Assembly (NCBI GenBank): GCA_012519905.1
Contig: JAAYPG010000104.1
Span: 1-37,628 of the forward strand
Origin: Clostridiales bacterium
GTDB lineage: Bacteria; Bacillota; Clostridia; Lachnospirales; Lachnospiraceae
DNA length: 37,628 nt
Reading direction: 5' to 3'
Below the pieces are notes generated by a model. The model searched no databases. It was not told the DNA's origin and worked only from the letters and a program-made list of their open reading frames with translations. The position numbers and the translations under genes were made by a program. This document shows, in pieces, positions 25,760 to 33,140 of this stretch (positions are counted from its first letter, which is position 1; each line of letters begins with the position of its first letter).

Positions 25760-26320
25760 TCAGCTATAATCATCCTTAACAATTTTTATTATTCCTGTTA
25801 CATTTGCAGTTTTAAGTAGCAAATATAAGAGGGTGACCTCTACTGGAAGAAGAATTAGTGCCTTGAGGGCTCTTATTGGTAGTAGAGCAATAAAGCTGTT
25901 GCCGTATAATATTGTCAACCAGAAGGTATTCAAAATAAGGCTTATGGCTACTAGATGTACGAGCTTGGCTATAATTATTCTCGTAAGACTTATAGGTTTT
26001 TTGTATAGAATCATACCGTATATGACCCCAGTTAGTATTGCACTTAATGTAAAACCAAAGAAAAAGGGGCCTGTTGGCTTAATAATAAATGTTAATATAT
26101 CTAATGCAGCGCCATAGATGGCACCTACCACAGGTCCAAAGAGATAGTATGCGAATTCATTTGGTAGAAAATTAAAGGTGATCTTAATTGTTTCTGTAGG
26201 CATATAAGTGAAATAGCCTAGAACAATAGAAATTGCAGCTAGCAGGCCAAGTACTGCAATGCATATTACTTTCTTAAGTTCATTATATGATGAGCGAAAG
26301 AGGCTCAAATTTTTGCGCAT
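25760..26320 (-). CDS. ECF transporter S component, folate-type (FolT-like)
   Basis: S components are substrate-binding membrane proteins that borrow a shared EcfT/EcfA energising module. This 186-aa protein has six hydrophobic segments and the folate-type features: IKITFNFLPNEFAYYLFGPVVGAIYGA followed by PTGPFFFGFTLSAILTGVIYG (seen here as GPFFFGFTLSAILTGVIYG). An AAGGAGG site lies 7 bases before the ATG on the minus strand. The 102-bp gap to the divergent radical SAM gene has no tetrahydrofolate riboswitch that I can recognise and is too short for one plus a promoter. No ecfA or ecfT gene is in the window. The folate preference is inferred from family resemblance. Confidence 0.75.
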   Translation of the reverse strand: MRKNLSLFRSSYNELKKVICIAVLGLLAAISIVLGYFTYMPTETIKITFNFLPNEFAYYLFGPVVGAIYGAALDILTFIIKPTGPFFFGFTLSAILTGVIYGMILYKKPISLTRIIIAKLVHLVAISLILNTFWLTILYGNSFIALLPIRALKALILLPVEVTLLYLLLKTANVTGIIKIVKDDYS

Positions 26321-26361
26321 ATAAAATCCTCCTTAAGTATACTAGATATTACAATGGAAAA

Positions 26362-26384
26362 ATTATATCATACTATGATACAAT
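26362..26384. promoter_or_regulatory. Divergent promoter region, folT-like gene and radical SAM gene
   Basis: Two extended -10 elements face away from each other: TGATATAAT on the minus strand (26362-26370), 41 bases before the folT-like start, and TGATACAAT on the plus strand (26376-26384), 38 bases before the radical SAM start. The -35 regions would overlap the opposing element, so the two promoters may compete. Confidence 0.5.
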
Positions 26385-26422
26385 ATGTGTAACAAAAATA
26401 AAAAAAAGGAATTAAGATAACA

Positions 26423-28165
26423 ATGAAGATATTACTAGTGTCTGTTGATGCAAAATTTATTCATACTAACCTTGCAGTTCATAGTCTAACATCATATTCA
26501 GATAAATACAAGGAAAATATTCATATAGCCCAATATTCAATAAACCATACCAAGGAGGAGATATTAAGGGGAATATACCTTCATGGTGCTGATATCGTTG
26601 CATTCTCATGCTATATTTGGAATATAGATATGATAGTAAGTATAATTGAAAGCTTAAAAAAAGTACAACCCCAGGTTAAGATATGGTTTGGTGGGCCTGA
26701 GGTATCTTATAATCCCAAGGATTGTTTATTAAAATATAAGGACTTAGATGGTATAGTTATTGGAGAAGGTGAACAAACCTTTTATGAACTTATAGAGTAT
26801 TATCTTGAGTGCGGTAAGGAAATGGAGGATATACGGGGCCTTGCCTTTAAGAAGAGTGCGAGGAGAGAGGTCATCGGCAACAGTAATGAAGATTCCATAA
26901 TCCAAACACAAGCACGGGAAGCTATATCTTTAGATGAAATCCCCTTTGCATATTCTGATATAGAAAGTCAAAGAAATAAGATAATATATTATGAGAGTAG
27001 TCGCGGATGTCCATATACATGTAGCTATTGCCTATCATCAGCACATAGGGGTGTAAGATTAAGGAATCTAGATCTTGTAAAAAAAGAATTGAAGATATTG
27101 CTTGATCATAATGTACCACAGATAAAATTTGTTGATAGAACATTTAATTGTAATAAAGAGCATGCTATGGAGATATGGAGATTTATTAAGGAGCATGACA
27201 ACGGTATAACAAATTTCCATTTTGAGATTACAGCTGATTTGTTAACTGATGAAGAACTAAACATTTTAAAAAACTTAAGACCAGGCCTTGTTCAGTTTGA
27301 AATCGGGGTTCAGACCACAAATCCAGTTACTATGGACGCTATCAGAAGAAAGGTAGACTTTAATAAGCTGGCTGAACGTGTAAGGCAAATTAAAAGTGGC
27401 AACAATATTCATCAGCACCTGGATCTTATTGCAGGGCTACCCTGGGAGGACTATTCTTCTTTTGAGAAATCATTCCAGGATGTATACAAGCTTAAGCCCG
27501 ACCAACTTCAGCTTGGCTTTCTAAAGGTTCTTAAGGGCTCTATGATGGAAGAGGAATGTAAGCAACATGGGATTGTCTATAATAATGAACCTCCCTATGA
27601 GGTGCTTTACACAAATCATCTATCCTACGATGAAATAATAGAGCTAAAGGGCATCTGTAGTATGGTGGAGGTATATTATAATAGTGGCCAATTTGCCTAT
27701 ACCATGGAATATTTGGAGCATTATTTTGATAGCCCTATGAAGCTGTATGCTTCCCTTTATCATTATTATGAGGAGAGGGGCCTTTATAGTCTGGCTCATT
27801 CAAGGGTTAGACGATATGAGATTTTATTAGACTATTACAATGAAAGACTAGCAGGTGAATACGAAAAAGATAGAAATGCATTTAAGGAAATTCTTCTGTA
27901 TGACTTGTGCTTAAGAGAGGCATTAAGAAACAGACCTGATTATATAGGTGAGCCTATACCTTATAAAAGCTATAGACTAATAATTGATAAGTATAGGCTT
28001 AATAAATCTAGGATTCATCTTGAGAAATTTAAATATGATGTGGTAGAATCGGCTAAACAAGGTAAAGCTATTGAGAAAGAAGCTATAATTTTATTTGATT
28101 ATGATAGCAGAGATCCTATAACTAATTCAGCTAGAGTTCAAGTTATAAAAGATTTCTCGTTATAG
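26423..28165 (+). CDS. Radical SAM protein with B12-binding-like N-terminal domain and DUF4080
   Basis: The 580-aa protein has three parts: an N-terminal Rossmann-like domain of the B12-binding type (about 1-135, with a FGGPEVSYNP segment), a radical SAM barrel with the cluster motif CPYTCSYC (Cys196, Cys200, Cys203), and a C-terminal DUF4080 region (about 400-575). Radical SAM proteins of this class use S-adenosylmethionine and an iron-sulfur cluster; the substrate of the DUF4080 group is not known. The DxHxxG motif that ligates cobalamin from below is not present in the N-terminal domain, so a base-off cobalamin ligand is lacking. nth follows by 82 bp. Confidence 0.82.
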   Translation: MKILLVSVDAKFIHTNLAVHSLTSYSDKYKENIHIAQYSINHTKEEILRGIYLHGADIVAFSCYIWNIDMIVSIIESLKKVQPQVKIWFGGPEVSYNPKDCLLKYKDLDGIVIGEGEQTFYELIEYYLECGKEMEDIRGLAFKKSARREVIGNSNEDSIIQTQAREAISLDEIPFAYSDIESQRNKIIYYESSRGCPYTCSYCLSSAHRGVRLRNLDLVKKELKILLDHNVPQIKFVDRTFNCNKEHAMEIWRFIKEHDNGITNFHFEITADLLTDEELNILKNLRPGLVQFEIGVQTTNPVTMDAIRRKVDFNKLAERVRQIKSGNNIHQHLDLIAGLPWEDYSSFEKSFQDVYKLKPDQLQLGFLKVLKGSMMEEECKQHGIVYNNEPPYEVLYTNHLSYDEIIELKGICSMVEVYYNSGQFAYTMEYLEHYFDSPMKLYASLYHYYEERGLYSLAHSRVRRYEILLDYYNERLAGEYEKDRNAFKEILLYDLCLREALRNRPDYIGEPIPYKSYRLIIDKYRLNKSRIHLEKFKYDVVESAKQGKAIEKEAIILFDYDSRDPITNSARVQVIKDFSL

Positions 28166-28247
28166 TATTTAAATTAACTATAAAATAAAAAATCCCTGCT
28201 TTATTAAAGAGATGGGGTATGCCGGCTAATAATATGAGGAAAAGTAT

Positions 28248-28922
28248 ATGACGAATATTCGAATATCAAAAAAAGAAAAGGAGAAAATCCATAATATAAT
28301 AGAGGCACTTAACAGAGAGTACGGTACAGAGAATCGGTGCTTTCTAGATCACGAAACACCCTGGCAACTACTAATAGCCACTATATTAAGTGCTCAGTGT
28401 ACAGATGAGAGGGTGAATCAGGTTACAGCAAAGCTCTTTGTTAAATATCCCAGTCTTGAGGATTTTGCATATGCAGATATTAAAGAACTGGAAAAGGATA
28501 TTCACTCCACAGGCTTTTACAGGAATAAGGCAAAGAACATTATTGCCTGCGCCCTTAGGCTGATAACCGATTATGGTGGTGAGGTTCCTAGAGATATTGA
28601 GGATTTAGTAAGTCTTGCAGGTGTTGGAAGAAAAACTGCCAATGTAATTCGAGGTAACATCTACAATGAACCAAGTATTGTAGTAGATACACATGTAAAA
28701 AGAGTATCCAATCGTCTCGGTATCACCAAGGAAGAGGATCCGGTAAAGATAGAATTTGATTTAATGAAGAAGCTCCCAATGGAGCAGTGGATACCATATA
28801 ATATACAGATTATTACCCATGGAAGAAGTATTTGTAGTGCAAGAAGTCCCAAGTGCGAGCAGTGTTTTTTGAGAGATTACTGTACATATGGGAAGCAGTT
28901 ATATAAGGATAAAAGAAAATAA
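28248..28922 (+). CDS. nth: Endonuclease III, DNA glycosylase/AP lyase
   Basis: Nth excises oxidised pyrimidines and cleaves the abasic site in base excision repair. The 224-aa protein has the HhH-GPD fold: LSAQCTDERVNQVT, the helix-hairpin-helix GVGRKTANVI with the catalytic Lys129, and Asp147 in VVDTHVKRVSNRLG. The iron-sulfur loop is complete at Cys196-X6-Cys203-X2-Cys206-X5-Cys212. A GAGGAAAAG stretch lies before the ATG. It probably shares a transcript with the radical SAM gene upstream. Confidence 0.95.
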   Translation: MTNIRISKKEKEKIHNIIEALNREYGTENRCFLDHETPWQLLIATILSAQCTDERVNQVTAKLFVKYPSLEDFAYADIKELEKDIHSTGFYRNKAKNIIACALRLITDYGGEVPRDIEDLVSLAGVGRKTANVIRGNIYNEPSIVVDTHVKRVSNRLGITKEEDPVKIEFDLMKKLPMEQWIPYNIQIITHGRSICSARSPKCEQCFLRDYCTYGKQLYKDKRK

Positions 28923-29016
28923 AACAAAATGAAGAATTACCCTTGAATGATAGGATAAAATAAATTAGAATATATAACATAGTTTATGGTATAATCAAAA
29001 ATTACAAAGCTGCATC

Positions 29017-29631
29017 CTACTTGGATCCTATAATTTCTTCTAATTTCAGCATTAGGGAGTCTTTGTCCCTGATGGATGAAGAAGAAATCTTATCAATAAG
29101 TAGGTTGAGTTTATCAGATAAGCCTTGCTCCTTATATATTTTGGCCAGTAGTTCAAAAGATTTATGGACATCTGTTCCACATTCTAGGGCGGTTTCTAAT
29201 ACATTAAGAGCATCCTGGTGGTAGCCTTTTTTATATAAGAGTTCAGCCCATTTATGTAGGACTGATACCAAAACAGTATAATTGTTGTCATATTCAATAA
29301 GCGCATTTATATTAGATACACCGTATTTTAACTTTAAATCAGTATTTGAATAACCGCTTAAATTGAGTATTTTTTTATGAGAATGTGAAAGAATAATATC
29401 ACGATATGAATTAATAGTTTGGTCTGGATTATCATCCAAAGGTAACCTGTCAAAAGGAATAGATATATAGTTTAAGCTAGATATATCTCCTCTGCGGGTC
29501 TGGTTTGCCAGGGTTTCCTTTTTCAAGAATTCATCCTTTTTCTTTCTAGATAGCCTATTGGTCTTGCCTATCTCATAATTCAACCAAACAACAAATATAA
29601 GAAGTAAACTTATTGAAACAAATTGAACCAC
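29017..29631 (-). CDS. Membrane-anchored TPR-like protein of unknown function
   Basis: The 204-aa protein has one hydrophobic N-terminal segment (about 2-17), a basic stretch (NRLSRKKKDEF), a variable middle, and C-terminal helices with tetratricopeptide-like spacing (about 125-185: LHKWAELLYKKGYHQDALN, then CGTDVHKSFELLAKIYKEQ). It probably faces the cytoplasm from a membrane anchor and acts as a scaffold, but nothing more specific can be read. The start is GTG; a stop codon lies two codons upstream, so no longer start exists, and the ribosome binding site is poor (AAAGG 13 bases away). It is convergent with nth and divergent from the small membrane peptide. Confidence 0.7.
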   Translation of the reverse strand: MVQFVSISLLLIFVVWLNYEIGKTNRLSRKKKDEFLKKETLANQTRRGDISSLNYISIPFDRLPLDDNPDQTINSYRDIILSHSHKKILNLSGYSNTDLKLKYGVSNINALIEYDNNYTVLVSVLHKWAELLYKKGYHQDALNVLETALECGTDVHKSFELLAKIYKEQGLSDKLNLLIDKISSSSIRDKDSLMLKLEEIIGSK

Positions 29632-29693
29632 AGGTTATACACGACCTTTCCATATATGTCTAAATAAAATGTAAAAAAGAAGAAGGTGAAAAC

Positions 29694-29801
29694 ATGATTA
29701 ATTGGCATAACAAGAGAACTAAAAAAATCATATCAACAATTATAATTATACTTGTTGTTCTTTCAATGACTGTGCCGACAATACTAAGTATATTTAATTA
29801 A
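29694..29801 (+). CDS. Small single-span membrane peptide (35 aa)
   Basis: A 35-codon frame starts at ATG 29694 with AGAAGGTG 6-8 bases upstream. It encodes a basic, hydrophilic N-terminus (MINWHNKRTKKI) and one membrane span (about 13-33, STIIIILVVLSMTVPTILS), then stops after IFN. The layout resembles the small Prli42-type stressosome anchor proteins of Firmicutes, which also have a Lys-rich start and one span, but the resemblance is only general. It stands between the divergent TPR-like gene and the vanW-family leader, with no partner in its transcript. Confidence 0.6.
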   Translation: MINWHNKRTKKIISTIIIILVVLSMTVPTILSIFN

Positions 29802-29843
29802 TATACATAATTCAATATGAATTGTCAATGAAGCAAGATTTTC

Positions 29844-29871
29844 TTGAATCTTCTTGAGATTGTGTTACAAT
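29844..29871 (+). promoter_or_regulatory. Sigma-A-like promoter of the vanW-family operon with TTCTTGA direct repeat
   Basis: TTGAAT (29844-29849), 16 bases, TACAAT (29866-29871). TTCTTGA occurs at 29841-29847 and again at 29851-29857, a direct repeat with a 10-bp period overlapping the -35. OmpR-family regulators often bind such repeats. The leader would be about 145 bases long and includes both 50-bp repeats. Confidence 0.55.
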
Positions 29872-29910
29872 AGGGGAACATAATTAATATAGAATGATTC
29901 TAACAAAAAA

Positions 29911-30010
29911 GTGAGGAGAAATCCTCCGTTGTCAGTAGATTTAAAAAAATAATATAATGAGTGAGGATAAATCCTCCGTTGTTAGTAATGTTAAAAAAAT
30001 AATATATTGA
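29911..30010 (+). repeat. Two 50-bp tandem repeats with hairpin and anti-Shine-Dalgarno arm in the vanW leader
   Basis: Units 29911-29960 and 29961-30010 are near-identical. Each holds a GAGGA/TCCTC hairpin (29913-29926 and 29963-29976) followed by CGTTGT and an AT-rich part. The sequence next to the second unit (GAGGAGGATT, from 30009) resembles the start of a third, truncated unit and is the ribosome binding site of the next gene. AATCCTCC at 29970-29977 is fully complementary to GGAGGATT at 30011-30018 in that site. The same hairpin with CGTTGT occurs before the response regulator at the right end. Confidence 0.85.
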
Positions 30011-30021
30011 GGAGGATTAGT

Positions 30022-31575
30022 ATGGAAAGGCGCGTGACACATTACTACGCACTAATAATTTTGACCATTTCCTTTGTGTTATTTGGAAATGACTTATGTG
30101 TATATGCGGCCAATAGCAATACCATAACTAAGGGTGTTTTTATAGACGAGGTTGATGTTAGCGGCTTGACAGCTAAAGAGGCCGAGAATAAAGTTAATGA
30201 ATTTGTTAACGAGCTGAGAGAAAGAGAAATATCAATCAGGGTAGGCGAAAACACTGTAACAGCTAAGCTTGGAGATTTAGGTTATGAACATAAGATAAAT
30301 GATGTCATAGATAAAGCGTTTGAGCTTGGAACTACTGGCAACTTAATTAAAAGATATAAGGATTTAAAGGATATTGCCCAAGGGGGTATTAGTTATCCTA
30401 TTGAATTTACGATAAATAGTAATCATATTAGAGAGTTTGTATCCACTAAGGCATCAGAGTTTAATGTCGAGCCAGTAAATGCTACTGTATCACGGAGTAA
30501 TGGTAAAATGATCTATACAGATCATATCCTGGGCAGAAGAGTAGACGTAGAGACTACAGTTTCAGATATAGTAGATACAATATTAAATTCCTGGAATAGA
30601 AATGATATCGTGTTGGATGCACATATGGAGGATGTTGCCCCTATATATACTAGGGATGTGGTTGAGCTATGTAATACTCTGTTGGGTAGTTTTAGTACTG
30701 AGTACGCGGATTCTGCTGAAGGGCGGGCCGCAAATCTTGCCAATGGGGCGAGGCTAATCAATAATGCTCTTATTTATCCCGGAGAGGTATTTTCTGCTTA
30801 TGAATATCTGGCGCCTTTTAACGGGAAAAACGGTTATTATGTAGCTGGGGCATATTCTAAGGGTAAGGTTATTGATAGTGTAGGTGGAGGAGCATGTCAG
30901 GTTACCACCACTTTGTATAATGCAGTCTTAAAGGCGGAATTGGAGATAGTAGAGCGACAGGCTCATTCTATGACCATAAGCTATGTAGATTTGTCTAGAG
31001 ATGCAGCCATAGCAGGTACCTATAAGGACTTAAAATTTAGGAATAACACTGACGTTCCTATCTTAATACAGGCATATACAAAGGGTCGCAAGATCACATT
31101 TAATATATGGGGACATGAAACAAGAGATGTTGACAATAGAAGAATTGAGTTCGAGACTAGAGTATTATCTGAGACGCCACCACCTGCTGATGTGATTGAA
31201 GAAGATCCAACAAAACCTGTAACCTATAGAAAGGTTACACAGTCAGCTCATACAGGATATAAGGCTGAACTATATAAGGTGATATATGAAAATGGTGTAG
31301 AAGTGGGCCGGACTCTTATAAATAAAAGTAATTATATACCTGCTCCTAGATATATTACTGTTGGAACCAAAGAGGTTGAAACTGTCCCTAACATTCCTGA
31401 AGGTTCTGATATAGAAGATGATGCTAATAATGAGCAGAAAGTTGGCAGCAATTTGGAAGATAATCAAGAAGATTTAAGTATACAAGAAGATAATTTGACG
31501 AATCCTGATGAGCAAGTCCAAGGGGACATCTATTGGGATTCAGAATGGGATGAGGAAGGTCCGGAGGATGATTAA
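30022..31575 (+). CDS. VanW-family protein with G5 domain
   Basis: I start at ATG 30022 (GAGGAGGA 5 bases upstream), giving 517 aa; the TTG at 30007 lies before the binding site itself. An N-terminal hydrophobic segment (about 8-28) ends in a signal-like YAANS. Then come a putative peptidoglycan-binding 4 domain (about 35-200), the VanW domain with GGGACQVTTTLYNA (Cys292) and the HSMTISYVDLSRDAAI segment, a G5 domain (about 385-455), and a very acidic, probably disordered tail of about 60 residues. The protein is expected at the cell surface, bound to the wall. VanW proteins have no proven reaction; they occur with some vancomycin resistance clusters, but no resistance gene is here. It starts an operon with the AIR-synthase-like gene 24 bp downstream. 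Confidence 0.85.
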   Translation: MERRVTHYYALIILTISFVLFGNDLCVYAANSNTITKGVFIDEVDVSGLTAKEAENKVNEFVNELREREISIRVGENTVTAKLGDLGYEHKINDVIDKAFELGTTGNLIKRYKDLKDIAQGGISYPIEFTINSNHIREFVSTKASEFNVEPVNATVSRSNGKMIYTDHILGRRVDVETTVSDIVDTILNSWNRNDIVLDAHMEDVAPIYTRDVVELCNTLLGSFSTEYADSAEGRAANLANGARLINNALIYPGEVFSAYEYLAPFNGKNGYYVAGAYSKGKVIDSVGGGACQVTTTLYNAVLKAELEIVERQAHSMTISYVDLSRDAAIAGTYKDLKFRNNTDVPILIQAYTKGRKITFNIWGHETRDVDNRRIEFETRVLSETPPPADVIEEDPTKPVTYRKVTQSAHTGYKAELYKVIYENGVEVGRTLINKSNYIPAPRYITVGTKEVETVPNIPEGSDIEDDANNEQKVGSNLEDNQEDLSIQEDNLTNPDEQVQGDIYWDSEWDEEGPEDD

Positions 31576-31599
31576 GCTTTTATTTTTGGGAGGTATCTT

Positions 31600-32583
31600 A
31601 TGAAGGTGGGGAAGATACCTGAGACAATCCTAAAAAGATCTGTTTTAAAACAAATCAAGCATAGAAGAGAAGAAGTACTGGTAGGTCCAGCTATTGGAGA
31701 GGACTGCAGTATAATTGGTCTTGATGGTGATGAGGTATTTGTGATGTCTACAGATCCTATTACCGGAACAGTACAGGATATTGGGACTCTTGCTGTTCAT
31801 ATAACAGCAAACGATATAGCTTCAAGCGGAGCAGAGGTAATAGGTATAATGCTTTCAATATTATTACCTGAGGACACTTCTGAAGCCGAGCTTAAGAATA
31901 TGATGTCTGAGGTGGATAAGGTCTGTGAACAGCTGAGTATAGAGGTGCTTGGTGGACATACAGAGGTTACAAGAGCAGTAAATCAACCTATTGTTACTGT
32001 GACTGGTATCGGAAAGATGAAGAAGTCTGATATGGTTAAAACATCAGGATCTAAGGTCGGACACGAGATTGTTATGACTAAATGGGCAGGGCTAGAGGGT
32101 ACTGCTATCTTAGCAAAAGCTAAGGAGCAGGAGCTACTGACTAAGTACTCGGCGGATTTTATTAAGGAAGCTCAAAAAATGCTTAACTATATTTCAGTTG
32201 TTCCTGAGTCTAAGATTGCTATGAAGGTAGGGGTTACCTCCATGCATGATGTTACAGAGGGTGGTATATTCGGAGCCCTATGGGAAATAGGAGCTGCTGG
32301 AGGGGTTGGCCTTGAGGTGAATTTACAGAAAATACAGTTAAGGCAGGAGACAGTAGAAATCTGTGAGTTTTTTGACCTTAATCCATATATGCTTATATCA
32401 AGTGGATGTATGCTAATTGTTACTGATAGTGCAAATTTATTAGTTGACAGGTTGAGAGCGGAAGGGATAGCGGCTGCTGTAATCGGACGTATAACAGAAG
32501 GCAATGATAGAATTGTTATAAACGGTGATGAAATAAGATATCTAGAGCCACCAAAGACCGATGAATTATATAAGGCCATGTAG
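31600..32583 (+). CDS. AIR-synthase-related protein (PurM/HypE-like fold)
   Basis: The 327-aa protein belongs to the ATP-binding PurM/HypE/ThiL/SelD superfamily: GPAIGEDCSII near residue 30, ITANDIASSGAEVIGIMLSILLP in the middle (N-terminal domain glycine-rich loop), LGGHTEVT, and SMHDVTEGGIFGALWEI (start of the C-terminal domain). Members phosphorylate or activate carboxylate or carbamoyl groups, but this clade has no assigned substrate. HypE's C-terminal acceptor Cys is absent; the protein ends in YKAM. It is the second gene of the vanW operon, and no hydrogenase maturation genes are nearby, which speaks against HypE itself. Confidence 0.78.
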   Translation: MKVGKIPETILKRSVLKQIKHRREEVLVGPAIGEDCSIIGLDGDEVFVMSTDPITGTVQDIGTLAVHITANDIASSGAEVIGIMLSILLPEDTSEAELKNMMSEVDKVCEQLSIEVLGGHTEVTRAVNQPIVTVTGIGKMKKSDMVKTSGSKVGHEIVMTKWAGLEGTAILAKAKEQELLTKYSADFIKEAQKMLNYISVVPESKIAMKVGVTSMHDVTEGGIFGALWEIGAAGGVGLEVNLQKIQLRQETVEICEFFDLNPYMLISSGCMLIVTDSANLLVDRLRAEGIAAAVIGRITEGNDRIVINGDEIRYLEPPKTDELYKAM

Positions 32584-32657
32584 ACTAATATTATGTTGAA
32601 GTATTATATGTCGCCGATGAAAGTGCCATAAAAATGTCACAGGAAGGAGAGGGGAAC

Positions 32658-33140
32658 ATGAGAGAGAAGATACTAGCAGCTATTGATAAGAATAGTAGAT
32701 TGTCTGCAACAGATTTGGCTATGATGCTTGGAACTAATGAGGAAGAGGTTGCTACAATTCTAAAAGACCTAGAAGATGAGCATATTATATGTGGATATCC
32801 CACCTTGATAAATTGGGATAAGGTTAAGTGTGAAAGGGTTACAGCTCTAATAGAAGTGAAGGTTACCCCCCAAAGAGGATTAGGATTTGATAAGATAGCA
32901 GAGAGAATCTATCAATTTGATGAAGTTCAATCAGTATATCTTATGTCTGGTGGATTTGACCTTACAGTTATAATTGAAGGTAAGACTATGAGGGAGGTCG
33001 CTAATTTTGTAGCGGCTAAGCTGGCACCTATGGATGCGATTCAAAGTACGGCTACACATTTCGTATTAAAAAAATATAAAGAGCATGGTCTGCCTCTTGT
33101 ACAGATTAAGCAGGATGAAAGGATGTTGATTAGCCCTTGA
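32658..33140 (+). CDS. Lrp/AsnC-family transcriptional regulator
   Basis: The start at ATG 32658, giving 160 aa, follows AGGAAGGAGAGG; an earlier in-frame ATG at 32634 has no site. The N-terminal winged helix-turn-helix is at about 1-50 (ILAAIDKNSRLSATDLAMML), and the C-terminal RAM domain, which binds amino acids and forms octamers, is at about 60-150 (EVQSVYLMSGGFDLTVIIEG). Lrp-type proteins sense amino acids and control their metabolism. The gene overlaps the following aminotransferase by the TTGA tetranucleotide, so the two are translated together; the regulator likely responds to a substrate or product of that enzyme. This pair is common in Firmicutes. Confidence 0.9.
   Translation: MREKILAAIDKNSRLSATDLAMMLGTNEEEVATILKDLEDEHIICGYPTLINWDKVKCERVTALIEVKVTPQRGLGFDKIAERIYQFDEVQSVYLMSGGFDLTVIIEGKTMREVANFVAAKLAPMDAIQSTATHFVLKKYKEHGLPLVQIKQDERMLISP

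Noticed and set aside
26321-26422. Tetrahydrofolate riboswitch before the folT-like gene
   Set aside because: The gap is only 102 bp, AT-rich, and has none of the conserved riboswitch core; extended -10 elements fill the space.
28987-28995. Extended -10 (TGGTATAAT) pointing into the 3' end of the TPR-like gene
   Set aside because: It could drive an antisense RNA, but no -35 or terminator supports it, and such matches are common by chance in AT-rich DNA.
29928-29998. Two mini-frames of about 7 codons starting at TTG in each vanW leader repeat
   Set aside because: Both end at a TAA at the same place, but the TTG lies at the foot of the hairpin, and the peptides are only partly alike. Repeat identity explains the shared frame.
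29911-30010. CRISPR array
   Set aside because: The two 50-bp units are whole tandem repeats with no unique spacers, and no cas genes are near. The 36-bp repeat at 1-72 is in-frame coding sequence and also lacks spacers.
30022-31575. Vancomycin resistance gene cluster because of the VanW domain
   Set aside because: No ligase, VanH or VanX gene is present, and VanW/G5 proteins are widespread in Clostridia without resistance. The two-component system at the end is on the other strand and 3.8 kb away.
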